Shown here piece by piece: positions 1-7,598 of a stretch of DNA of 16,738 bases. The position numbers and the translations under genes were made by a program. The stretch's first letter is position 1, and each line of letters begins with the position of its first letter. The notes under the pieces are model-generated. The model was not told where the DNA came from, ran no database searches, and saw only the letters and a program-made list of their open reading frames with translations. This stretch comes from Phycisphaeraceae bacterium (GTDB taxonomy: Bacteria; Planctomycetota; Phycisphaerae; Phycisphaerales; Phycisphaeraceae): the NCBI GenBank assembly GCA_020851395.1, contig JADZCW010000031.1, forward strand, positions 1 through 16,738, given 5' to 3'.

Positions 1-960
1 CAATGGTTCGGCCGGCCCGGCCAGCCCATGACCCTGGCCCAGGGCAAGCACCTCTCCGAGCCCATCGCCGACTTCTGCGCCGATGTCTTCAGACAGGGCG
101 GCGCCATCCTCAGCGGCCCCGGCGGCGGCCGCTACGTCTACGAGCTGCGCCGCCGCTTCAACCTCTACTGCAAGTTCGTCCCCATCCGCCCCTGGCCCCA
201 GATCGCCGGCGCCGGATGCCTCCGCCCCGACCACACCGCCGACGTCGACATCCTGATCGTCCGTGACAACGCCGCCGGCGTCTACCAGGGCTCCTGGCGC
301 GAGGACCTCTCCCCCGGCACCCGATCGGCCGAGCACGTCTTCAGCTACACCGAGCACGAGGTCCGCCAGCTCGCCGAGGTCGCCGCCCGCGCCGCCGCGG
401 CGCGCCGCGGGCTGCTGACCATCATCCTCAAGGACGGCGGCGTCCCGACCATCAGCGACCTGTGGCGCGACGTCGCCACCGCCGCGGCCCACGCCGCCGG
501 CGTCCGCGCCGCCACCGTCAACGTCGACCTCGCCGCCTATCAGATCATTCAGCACCCGCGCCAGTTCGACGTCATCGTCGCCCCCAACCTCTTCGGCGAC
601 GTCATGGCCGACGTCGCAGGCCTGCTCCAACGCTCCCGCGCCCTGGGCTTCTCGGGCAACTTCGCCCCCGACCACAGCGCCGTCTACCAGACCAATCACG
701 GCTGCGCCCACGACTTGGCCGGCCTCGACTGCGCCAACCCCGTCGGTCAGATCCTCGCCCTGGCCATGCTCCTGTGCGAGAGCTTCGGCCTAGAGTCCGA
801 GGCCGACCAGATCGAACGCGGCGTCGTCGCCGCCTGGGAGGACGGCTGGCGCACCGCCGACCTGGCCGAGACCGGCCGCCGCGTCGTCGGCACCCAGGAG
901 ATGGCCGACCGCATCGCCTCCGCCGTCGCCCGCCTGTCCCCCAGCAAGGTGCCCGCATGA
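1..960 (+). CDS. Isocitrate/isopropylmalate dehydrogenase-family enzyme, 5' end cut off by the window
   Basis: The reading frame is open from base 1, so the gene starts upstream. The visible ~319 codons lack the N-terminal part of a family usually about 340-370 residues long. Members are NAD(P)- and metal-dependent beta-decarboxylating dehydrogenases that turn a 2-hydroxyacid into a 2-oxoacid. Seen here: a GPGGGRYVYELRRRF segment where the substrate loop begins, VRDNAAGVYQG (family VREN..G.Y.G), the Lys of LKDGG (codon 430), metal-site Asp in VDLAAY (526) and in NLFGDVMAD (598 and 610), and HGCAHDLAG in place of the usual NAD-loop HGSAPDIAG. The altered loop and short N-terminal part argue against housekeeping LeuB or Icd and for a secondary-pathway paralogue. 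The stop overlaps the next start (ATGA), so the genes are translationally coupled. ATG 28 is an internal Met, not the true start. The family call is firm; the substrate is unknown. Confidence 0.85.
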   Translation, partial: QWFGRPGQPMTLAQGKHLSEPIADFCADVFRQGGAILSGPGGGRYVYELRRRFNLYCKFVPIRPWPQIAGAGCLRPDHTADVDILIVRDNAAGVYQGSWREDLSPGTRSAEHVFSYTEHEVRQLAEVAARAAAARRGLLTIILKDGGVPTISDLWRDVATAAAHAAGVRAATVNVDLAAYQIIQHPRQFDVIVAPNLFGDVMADVAGLLQRSRALGFSGNFAPDHSAVYQTNHGCAHDLAGLDCANPVGQILALAMLLCESFGLESEADQIERGVVAAWEDGWRTADLAETGRRVVGTQEMADRIASAVARLSPSKVPA

Positions 961-2912
961 CCAGCGTGCTGATCCTGGTCGACCTGCAGCGGGATTACCT
1001 GAGCGCAGACGATCTCCAGCCGCCGGCCGACACGCTCATCGCCGCCACGCAGCTGCTCCTGCACGCCTGCCGCGCCCGACGCCTGCCGATCCTCCACGTC
1101 TGGACGACCATCGATCCCGCCAACGACCGACGCTTGCACCACTGGCGGCGAGAGGATCGCTGGTCCTGCGTCGCCGGCACGCCGGGCCATGAGCCCCCCG
1201 CGCCGCTGCGACCGCGCGACGGCGAACCCACCATCCACAAGACCGGCTACAACGCCTTCGAGGACCCCGTCCTGGCCGCAACGCTGAGCGCCCTTGGCTG
1301 TGATCACATCATCCTCGCCGGCGTTCACCTGCACGCCTGCGTGCGCACCACCGCCGGCGAGTGCCTCGCGCGCAACCTCCGCGTGACCGTCGCCGCCGAC
1401 GCCGTCGCCAGCCACGACCCCATCCACGCCGCCGCGACACGCCGCTGGCTGGCCGAGCGCGGCGTGCGATTCGCCTCGACCGACGCAATCCTCCTGGCGC
1501 TCGACGGCCGCGAGCCCGACCACCTGGTCCTTCGCTCGCCCCGCGACCTCACACAAACGCTCTTCGAAGTCACCGACGCCGACGACGCCCAGATCGCTCG
1601 CGCTGTCGACACCGCCGCCCACTTCCAACTCGCCTGGCAGTGCACGCCTCACGCTGAACGAGCGGTGGCCCTGACGCGCCTTGCCGCTCAGCTCGAATCC
1701 GGGACCGACGCCTGGGCCCGCCAGATGGCCCTGGAGATCGGCAAGCCCATCCGCCACGCGCGTGAGGAAGTCCGCCGCGCCGCCGCCAACGTCCGCGACA
1801 TCCTCCGATGCGCCGCCCCCCACGACGCCCCGATCCCGCCCGGCCCGGCCGCCGTGCGCCATCGCCCGCTCGGCGTCGTGGCCGTCATCACGCCCTGGAA
1901 CAACCCGCTGGCCATCCCCCTGGGCAAGATCGCCGCCGCCCTGGCCTACGGCAACACCGTCGTCTGCAAGCCCTCGCCCGCCGGCACGCGCCTCGCCCAG
2001 CGCCTCCTCGACGAACTGACCTCCGCCGGCCTGCCCTCCGGCGCGGTAGAGATGCTGACCGGCGATCATCTCACCGCCCAGCGCCTGGCCATGCACCCCC
2101 GCGTCGACGCCGTCACTTTCACCGGCTCCAACCTCGCCGGCTGCGCCATGCAGGAGATCTGCGCCCGCCGCATCATCCCCCTCCAGGCCGAGCTCGGCGG
2201 CAACAACGCCGCGATCGTCTGCCCCGACGCCGACCTCGACCACGCCGCCGCCCAGATCGCCCACGGCGCCTTCGACTTCGCCGGCCAGCGCTGCACCGCC
2301 AACCGCCGCGCGATCGTCAGCGGCGATATCTACGAAACCTTCCTCCCCAAGCTCGAGGCCGCCACCGCTCGCCTGGCCTGGGGCGACCCGCTCGACGACG
2401 CCACCGACATCGGCCCCCTGATCACCGCCGCTCATCGCGATCGCCTCCTGGCCGCCCTCGATCGCGCCCGTGACCGCGCCGCCGCGAGCCGCACCCTCGT
2501 CCCTCATGATCAGACCCCCGCCGATCGCCCCTGGCGCCAGCTCGGCGCCTACATGCCCCCGCACATCGTCTCCTGCGACGACCCCGCCGACGTGCTGGTC
2601 CAGCAGGAGATGATGGGCCCGGTCCTCGTCCTCCAGCGCGCCCGCGACTTCGACCACGCCCTGGACCTCTGCAACGGCGTGCGTCACGGCCTGGCCGCCG
2701 CGATCTTCACGCGCCGTCACGACCTCCAAGACCGCTTCCGCGACCAGGCCCGCGCCGGCATCCTCAAGATCAACGCCTCGACCGCCGGCGTCGACGTCGC
2801 CCTGCCCTTCGGCGGATGGAAGGCCTCCGGCATCGGCCCCCCCGAGCACGGCCCGGGCGACAAGCTCTTCTACACTCGCATGCAGGCCCTCTACACCCAC
2901 GACGCCCCATGA
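957..2912 (+). CDS. Fusion protein: cysteine hydrolase (isochorismatase fold) plus aldehyde dehydrogenase
   Basis: A 651-residue protein starts at ATG 957 inside the upstream stop. Residues ~1-190 are an isochorismatase-like hydrolase: Asp9 (LVDLQRDY), Lys95 (HKTGYNAF) and Cys128 (HLHACVRTT) match the Asp-Lys-Cys triad of nicotinamidase/isochorismatase relatives, which hydrolyse amides or vinyl ethers. Residues ~200-651 are an NAD(P)-dependent aldehyde dehydrogenase: Asn315 (TPWNNP), VVCKPS, FTGSNLAG, general base Glu412 (AELGGN), nucleophile Cys446 (GQRCTAN, exactly 34 residues later as in canonical ALDHs), QQEMMGPV, and the C-terminal PFGGWKASG segment. Both domains look catalytically complete, with no stop or frameshift between them. 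I infer that one polypeptide carries two steps of a pathway, perhaps hydrolysis and aldehyde oxidation. The same frame is open upstream to 462, but that stretch is a shadow of the first gene. Substrates are unknown. Confidence 0.9.
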   Translation: MTSVLILVDLQRDYLSADDLQPPADTLIAATQLLLHACRARRLPILHVWTTIDPANDRRLHHWRREDRWSCVAGTPGHEPPAPLRPRDGEPTIHKTGYNAFEDPVLAATLSALGCDHIILAGVHLHACVRTTAGECLARNLRVTVAADAVASHDPIHAAATRRWLAERGVRFASTDAILLALDGREPDHLVLRSPRDLTQTLFEVTDADDAQIARAVDTAAHFQLAWQCTPHAERAVALTRLAAQLESGTDAWARQMALEIGKPIRHAREEVRRAAANVRDILRCAAPHDAPIPPGPAAVRHRPLGVVAVITPWNNPLAIPLGKIAAALAYGNTVVCKPSPAGTRLAQRLLDELTSAGLPSGAVEMLTGDHLTAQRLAMHPRVDAVTFTGSNLAGCAMQEICARRIIPLQAELGGNNAAIVCPDADLDHAAAQIAHGAFDFAGQRCTANRRAIVSGDIYETFLPKLEAATARLAWGDPLDDATDIGPLITAAHRDRLLAALDRARDRAAASRTLVPHDQTPADRPWRQLGAYMPPHIVSCDDPADVLVQQEMMGPVLVLQRARDFDHALDLCNGVRHGLAAAIFTRRHDLQDRFRDQARAGILKINASTAGVDVALPFGGWKASGIGPPEHGPGDKLFYTRMQALYTHDAP

Positions 2913-5485
2913 GCGATGACCGACCCATCGCCGATCGCCCCTCAGCAGCCACCCCGCCCTGGCCCGACGGCGAACGTCTGACGATTCCCTCCCGCTTTGC
3001 CCTCATCGTCCGACACTTCCCCGACCGCACCGCCATCCGCACCGCGACCGATCGCTGGACCTACCGCGAGCTCGACGACCGCTCCGCCGCCATCGCCGCG
3101 CAGTTGCTCGCCCGCGGCCTGTCCCCCTCGCAACCCGTCGCCATCTTCCTCGACCACGCGCCGCCCCTGATCGCCGCGATCCTCGGCGTCCTGCGCGCCG
3201 GCGCGATCTACCTCAGCCTCGACCCCGCCGACAACCCCGCCCGCCAACAGACCGTCCTCGCCGACGCCCAGCCGCGATGGCTCATCACCGACACCGGGCA
3301 CGAACCCCAGGCCCTCGAGCTCCTTGGCCGCCGCGACGCCATCCTCAACATCGACCTCGCCACCAACCACTCCACCCCCGACTTGCCCCCGATCGCTCCC
3401 GACGCCGGTGCCTGGCTCATGTACACCTCCGGCTCGACCGGCCGCCCCAAGGGCGTCTCGCAAAGCCATCGCAACGTGATCCACCACACCCGCGTCTACG
3501 CCGACCTAGCCTCGATCACCCCCGACGACCGCCTCTCCATGCTCACCTCCGCCGGCGTCGCCGCCTCGGCCACCGCCCTCTTCGCCGCCCTGCTCACCGG
3601 CGCCACCCTCGCGATGTTCTCCGTCCGCCGACAGGGCATCGAGCCCCTGGCCCCTTGGCTCGACGAGCAGGCCGTCACCATCTGCCACCTCGTCCCCTCG
3701 GTCTTCCGACGACTGGCCCGAACGCCCAGCCACCCCGGCCGCTGGCCGCACCTGCGCCTGCTCCGACTCGGCGGCGAGGCCGTCCTCCAGACCGACATCG
3801 AGCTCTTCCGCCTCGTCTGTCCCGACCCCTGCTCTCTGATGCACGCCCTGAGCTCGACCGAGACCGGCCTGATCACCCAACTGACCCTCGACAAGTCCTC
3901 GCCCCCCACCGACGCCATCATCCCCGCCGGCCGCCCCGTCCCCGGCGTTGAGGTCCTGATCCTCGACGACGCCGGCCGCCCCTGCGCGCCAGGCCGACCG
4001 GGTCGCATCGCCGTCCGCAGCCGCCACCTGGCCATGGGCTATTGGCAGCAGCCCGACCTCACCGCCGCCGCCTTCGAATCCCTGCCCGATCACCCCGACC
4101 TCCGCCAGTTCATCACCGGCGACGTCGGCCTGATCCGAGCCGATGGCAACCTCGAGCACCACGGCCGCGCCGATCGGCAGGTCAAGGTCCGCGGCTGGCG
4201 CGTCGACCTCGCCGCCGTCGAGGCCAACCTCGAGGCCACCCCCCACATCTCCGAAGCCGCCGTCTTGGCCGCGAGCGACGACCGCGGCGAAACGCGCCTG
4301 ACCGCTTACGTCGTCCCCGCCCCCGCGTCCGATCGCGCCGGCGCTTCCTGGCATCAGCTCCTGCGCACCGCCATCCCCTCGCAGATGATGCCCCACGCCT
4401 TCGTCGAGCTCCCCGCCCTGCCCCGCACCCCCAGCGGCAAGATCGACCGCCAGGCCCTCGCCGCCGCGCCCGCCCCCCAGCCCCACCGCCAGCCGCGCGG
4501 CCCATCCCCGCGCGACCACGTCGAGCGCAAGGTCGCCGAGATCTGGCGGACCGTCCTCGAGACGTCCGACATCGGCCTCGACGACGACTTCTTCGACCTC
4601 GGCGGCGACTCACTCCGCGGCGTCGACCTGCTCCTGCGGGTTGAACAAACCTTCGACGTCTCGCTCTCCCCATCATCCCTGATCGAGCATCCGTCCCTGC
4701 GCGCCTTCTCCGCCTTGGTCGCCCACGGATCCGTCCCCGGCACCCCATCGCCTCTCGTCCCCGTCCGACCCACCGGTCACCGCCTCCCGCTTTTCTTGGT
4801 TCACCCCGGCAACGGCAGCCCCGCCTGCTTCGGCCTCCTGGCCCGACTGCTCAACCCCGACCAACCCGTCTACGCCTTCCGCGCTCCCGGCCTGCTCGGC
4901 GAGTGCTGGCCCCTGATGAGTCTGCACGCCATGGCCCGACGCTACGTGCAAGAACTCCTGACCGTCGCCCCCCACGGCCCCTACCTCCTCGGCGGCCGAT
5001 GCGCCGGCGGCCTGATTGCCATCGAGATGGCCCGCCGACTCACCCGCGCCGGGCGACCTGTCTCCAACGTCATCCTCATCGACACTCCTCATCCCCCTCC
5101 CCCCCGCTCCGCCGTGCGGCGATTCACTGACAACCTGCGCGACGTCCTGCGCCTGATCCGCTGGGGCCTGCTCCGCGCCGTCCGCGCGGCCGATCACCCC
5201 GCCCGCCTCCCGCGCTACCGGCTCTTCGTCGATCAGATGATCCACCGCGCCATCCGTGCCTACCGCCCCACCCCCTACGACGGCCACATCACCCTCCTGA
5301 TCGCCTCGGACCAGGAGCCCGCCTTCCACGACCGACTGATGAAGATGACCTTCGCCTCTCGTCAGCCGACGATCCTGACCATCCCCGGCAACCACGCCGA
5401 CATGCTCCGTCGCCCCGCGGTTCACCACGTGGCGAGCCGAATCAACGCCTGGCTTGACCTCGCGGCCGTCGATTCCACCGCCTGA
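2909..5485 (+). CDS. Single-module NRPS-like synthetase: adenylation, carrier, thioesterase
   Basis: An 858-residue protein starts at ATG 2909, overlapping the previous stop (ATGA). Adenylation domain ~25-525: YTSGSTGRPKG (172-182), SSTETG, FITGDVG, GRADRQVKVRGWRVD, and PSGKIDR with Lys511. Carrier domain ~535-615: phosphopantetheine site Ser568 in DLGGDSLRG. Thioesterase ~640-858: HPGNGSP near the start, GGRCAGG with Cys698 at the nucleophile elbow, Asp725 (LIDTPHP) and His829 (GNHADML). There is no condensation domain. The Asp that holds the alpha-amino group (Asp235 in GrsA) aligns with Ala218, so the substrate may be a 2-oxo, hydroxy or aryl acid rather than an amino acid. Fungal quinone/furanone synthetases and bacterial ralfuranone synthetase share this A-T-TE order. 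The protein is probably the last enzyme of the operon's pathway. Its substrate and product cannot be read from sequence. Confidence 0.9.
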   Translation: MSDDRPIADRPSAATPPWPDGERLTIPSRFALIVRHFPDRTAIRTATDRWTYRELDDRSAAIAAQLLARGLSPSQPVAIFLDHAPPLIAAILGVLRAGAIYLSLDPADNPARQQTVLADAQPRWLITDTGHEPQALELLGRRDAILNIDLATNHSTPDLPPIAPDAGAWLMYTSGSTGRPKGVSQSHRNVIHHTRVYADLASITPDDRLSMLTSAGVAASATALFAALLTGATLAMFSVRRQGIEPLAPWLDEQAVTICHLVPSVFRRLARTPSHPGRWPHLRLLRLGGEAVLQTDIELFRLVCPDPCSLMHALSSTETGLITQLTLDKSSPPTDAIIPAGRPVPGVEVLILDDAGRPCAPGRPGRIAVRSRHLAMGYWQQPDLTAAAFESLPDHPDLRQFITGDVGLIRADGNLEHHGRADRQVKVRGWRVDLAAVEANLEATPHISEAAVLAASDDRGETRLTAYVVPAPASDRAGASWHQLLRTAIPSQMMPHAFVELPALPRTPSGKIDRQALAAAPAPQPHRQPRGPSPRDHVERKVAEIWRTVLETSDIGLDDDFFDLGGDSLRGVDLLLRVEQTFDVSLSPSSLIEHPSLRAFSALVAHGSVPGTPSPLVPVRPTGHRLPLFLVHPGNGSPACFGLLARLLNPDQPVYAFRAPGLLGECWPLMSLHAMARRYVQELLTVAPHGPYLLGGRCAGGLIAIEMARRLTRAGRPVSNVILIDTPHPPPPRSAVRRFTDNLRDVLRLIRWGLLRAVRAADHPARLPRYRLFVDQMIHRAIRAYRPTPYDGHITLLIASDQEPAFHDRLMKMTFASRQPTILTIPGNHADMLRRPAVHHVASRINAWLDLAAVDSTA

Positions 5486-5581
5486 CCCCTGGGAACCTGG
5501 CGATGATCGATCCGCTTGGCAAGGACGAAGCACGCCGACCGCGACTGCTTTCAGGACTGCTCTCTCCAAACGACTTGCATG
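5486..5581. other. Short intergenic gap between convergent operons
   Basis: These 96 bases separate the stop of the synthetase gene (+) from the stop of the hydrogenase small-subunit gene (-). I found no hairpin with a T-run on either strand, so termination is not explained by an obvious intrinsic terminator. Read-through antisense transcription or factor-dependent termination is possible. Confidence 0.6.
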
Positions 5582-6118
5582 CTACAAGGAGTCGGCCTTC
5601 TCGTAGACCACCAGCTCGTCCCGGCCGCGGAGGTCGTCGGGGTGGTAACGAGGGATGATCAGCGGAAGCTGGCGGACCTCCACGGGGACCACGCGCTTGT
5701 CCACCAGACCCAGCGCGACCGCCACGCCATAGATGATCGCCTCGGGTCGCGGCGGACAGCCCGGGATGTAGTAGTTCACCGGCACGACTTTCTCCACAGG
5801 GCCCAGCACGGGGTAGCTGTCGTGCCAGATCCCCCCGCCGCAGGCGCACGAGCCGATGGCGAAGACCAATTTCGGCGCGGGCATGGCTTCATAGGCCCGA
5901 CGCAGGGCCGCCGCCGTGGAACGCATGGCTGGGCCCTGGCAGAGCATGACGTCGGCGTGCCGGGGGGAGCCCACCAGCTTGATGCCGAAGCGCTCCACGT
6001 CGTAGTAGGGCGTCAGGACGTTGAGCACCTCGATGTCGCAGCCGTTGCACCCGCCGCTGTTGGCGTGGTAAACCCAGAGGGAACGCCCGAACATTTTCTG
6101 GCACAGGTTCTTGATCAT
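5582..6118 (-). CDS. hycG: Group 4 [NiFe] hydrogenase small subunit (NuoB/HycG/EchC-like)
   Basis: A 178-residue protein, the short single-cluster type of small subunit found in energy-converting hydrogenases and complex I. The four ligands of the proximal 4Fe-4S cluster are present: Cys24 and Cys27 (GGCNGCD), Cys91 (GSCACGG) and Cys121 (PGCPPRP). It passes electrons between the ferredoxin-like subunit and the Ni-Fe site of the large subunit on the cytoplasmic side of the membrane. There is no Tat signal, as expected for group 4 enzymes. It is the last gene of the nine-gene operon. Its ATG lies six bases after the ferredoxin gene's stop. The NuoB family is shared with complex I; the hydrogenase assignment comes from the neighbouring HycE-type subunit and protease. 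Confidence 0.93.
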   Translation of the reverse strand: MIKNLCQKMFGRSLWVYHANSGGCNGCDIEVLNVLTPYYDVERFGIKLVGSPRHADVMLCQGPAMRSTAAALRRAYEAMPAPKLVFAIGSCACGGGIWHDSYPVLGPVEKVVPVNYYIPGCPPRPEAIIYGVAVALGLVDKRVVPVEVRQLPLIIPRYHPDDLRGRDELVVYEKADSL

Positions 6119-6124
6119 GACGCG

Positions 6125-6649
6125 TCAGTCCAGTTCGATCTCCACGTCCTCCACCACGGGTTCGTCGCGGCCGTAAGCGGTCGAGTGAAATACCCATCGC
6201 TCATGAGCCACGTCGTCGAAGCGATAGCCCTTGAGCTTCAGTTGATCGAGGGCGGAGGGCGGGGTGAAGCAGCGCCCGCAGCGCTGGCAGGTGCTCATGA
6301 ACAGCTCCAGACGCTGGCCCAGGTCGGCGACGTGATCGGTGGCCGTCTCGAAATCCCGGCTCATGGTGATGGCTTTTTCGGGGCAGACGTCGGCACAGCG
6401 CCCGCAGTAGGTGCACCTCCGGCCGAGGTACTGAAGGACGCGGACTTCCTGACAAAGGTCCACGACCAGGATCTCACGGGCCGGGCAGTTGTTGGCGCAG
6501 CCGGCGCAACCGATGCACCTGGAGGCGTCGAAGATCGGCCGGCCGCGGAAGTTCGGCGGCGTCGGCCGCGGCTGGGCCGGATAGGGCAGCGTCACCCGGC
6601 CGGCCCGGAGACAGATCACCGCTTCTTTGACTTTGCTCAGGATAGACAT
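6125..6649 (-). CDS. Two-[4Fe-4S] ferredoxin subunit of the hydrogenase (NuoI/HycF-like)
   Basis: A 174-residue protein that relays electrons to the small subunit. Two CxxCxxCxxxC(P) motifs are present: Cys45/48/51/55 (CIGCAGCANNCP) and Cys79/82/85/89 (CTYCGRCADVCP), the arrangement of NuoI and HycF. A third cysteine group, Cys121/124/127 (CQRCGRC), follows the second cluster and is unusual; with only three cysteines and no obvious fourth it may bind another cluster or metal. I chose ATG 6649 (MSILSKV) over the upstream in-frame start at 6760, because the extension would be an Arg/Cys-rich shadow inside the previous gene and an AGGTG ribosome site sits just before 6649. The gap to the upstream gene is 16 bases. 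NuoI family assignment is firm. Confidence 0.92.
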   Translation of the reverse strand: MSILSKVKEAVICLRAGRVTLPYPAQPRPTPPNFRGRPIFDASRCIGCAGCANNCPAREILVVDLCQEVRVLQYLGRRCTYCGRCADVCPEKAITMSRDFETATDHVADLGQRLELFMSTCQRCGRCFTPPSALDQLKLKGYRFDDVAHERWVFHSTAYGRDEPVVEDVEIELD

Positions 6650-6665
6650 TGCAGCACCTGCGATA

Positions 6666-7589
6666 TCACCATCCATAAGTTGCCAGGACCAGCGCGGCGA
6701 CGGCCAGCAGCAGCAGGCCGGCGAAGTAACGCACCGCCTGGTCCACGCGATAACGGGCATGGGTGGCCGCCACCAGCGTGACGGCCAGAACGACCGCCCC
6801 CACCTTGACCCAGAACACCAGCCAACCCAACGGGAACGCCAGCCCCGACCCCCAGGGAATGAACAGGCCGACGAACAGCGAGGCGTACAGGATCATCCGG
6901 CACATCGAGGCGTACTTGAACAGAGCCAGTTTCGGGCCGGAGTATTCCATCAGCGGCCCCTCCATGATCTCCGTCTCGGCCTCCGAGATGTCAAAGGGCA
7001 GGCGCTGCACCAGGGCCTGGAAGCAGCCGGTCACCACGCCCAGCATGATCAGCCCCGACCACGGAACTCCCCCCGCCGCGTACACCGCACCGCCCAGAAC
7101 GGCGTCGAGATGGAACGTCCGGGCGTGGACGGCGCCGACCAGAAGCGCGATGGCCAGCACCGGCTCGAGGGACATCATCATCATCTCCCGGCTGATGCCG
7201 ATCAGCGAGTACGTCGAGCCCGCCGCCAGCCCCGCCAGCAGAGTGCACACGCCGCACAGCGTCAGCAGGTAGATCAGCACGATGATGTCCGCGCCTCGGT
7301 TCAGGGGGGCGGCGAAGCCCATCGGCAGCAGCGCGGCCACGGTCAGGGACGCCGCCAACGCCAGATACGCCGCGAACCTCTGGGCCCAGGGCCATTGACC
7401 GGACTCGATGTCTTCCTTGCCCAGGAGTTTGAGCAGGTCGAAGTAGGGCTGAAGGACCGGCGGCCCCTGGCGCGACTGAATCCGGGCGGTGATTTTTCGC
7501 ACCACCCCCTCGCCCAGCGGTGCCAACAGCAGAACCATGCCCGCGTTGAGCAGACTCCCCAGCAGCATCCATGGCAATTCACGCGGCAT
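6666..7589 (-). CDS. Membrane anchor subunit of energy-converting hydrogenase (NuoH/HycD/EchB-like)
   Basis: A 307-residue, very hydrophobic protein with about eight predicted membrane helices. It anchors the hydrophilic arm and forms the start of the ion path. Family signatures: RIQSRQGPPVLQPYFDLLKL (about 36-55), the cytoplasmic loop motif of HycD/EchB, and a Glu-rich loop SEAETEIMEGPLMEYSG (about 202-218) matching the NuoH quinone-cavity loop retained in hydrogenases. I chose ATG 7589 because a GGTGAGG ribosome site lies seven bases upstream; the TTG two codons earlier would leave almost no spacing. The gene starts nine bases after the large-subunit gene's stop. HycD-like rather than true NuoH is inferred from context. 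Confidence 0.92.
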   Translation of the reverse strand: MPRELPWMLLGSLLNAGMVLLLAPLGEGVVRKITARIQSRQGPPVLQPYFDLLKLLGKEDIESGQWPWAQRFAAYLALAASLTVAALLPMGFAAPLNRGADIIVLIYLLTLCGVCTLLAGLAAGSTYSLIGISREMMMMSLEPVLAIALLVGAVHARTFHLDAVLGGAVYAAGGVPWSGLIMLGVVTGCFQALVQRLPFDISEAETEIMEGPLMEYSGPKLALFKYASMCRMILYASLFVGLFIPWGSGLAFPLGWLVFWVKVGAVVLAVTLVAATHARYRVDQAVRYFAGLLLLAVAALVLATYGW

Positions 7590-7598
7590 GGTCAAACC

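Noticed and set aside
462..956. In-frame upstream extension of the hydrolase-ALDH protein
   Set aside because: The extra 165 residues are Arg/Pro/His-rich and overlap the dehydrogenase gene. The ATGA junction at 957 and the hydrolase motif starting a few residues later mark the true start.
747..2900. 717-codon open frame on the - strand
   Set aside because: It lies antisense to the hydrolase-ALDH fusion. The product is a Gly/Ala/Val/Asp-rich mirror of the real gene, with no motifs.
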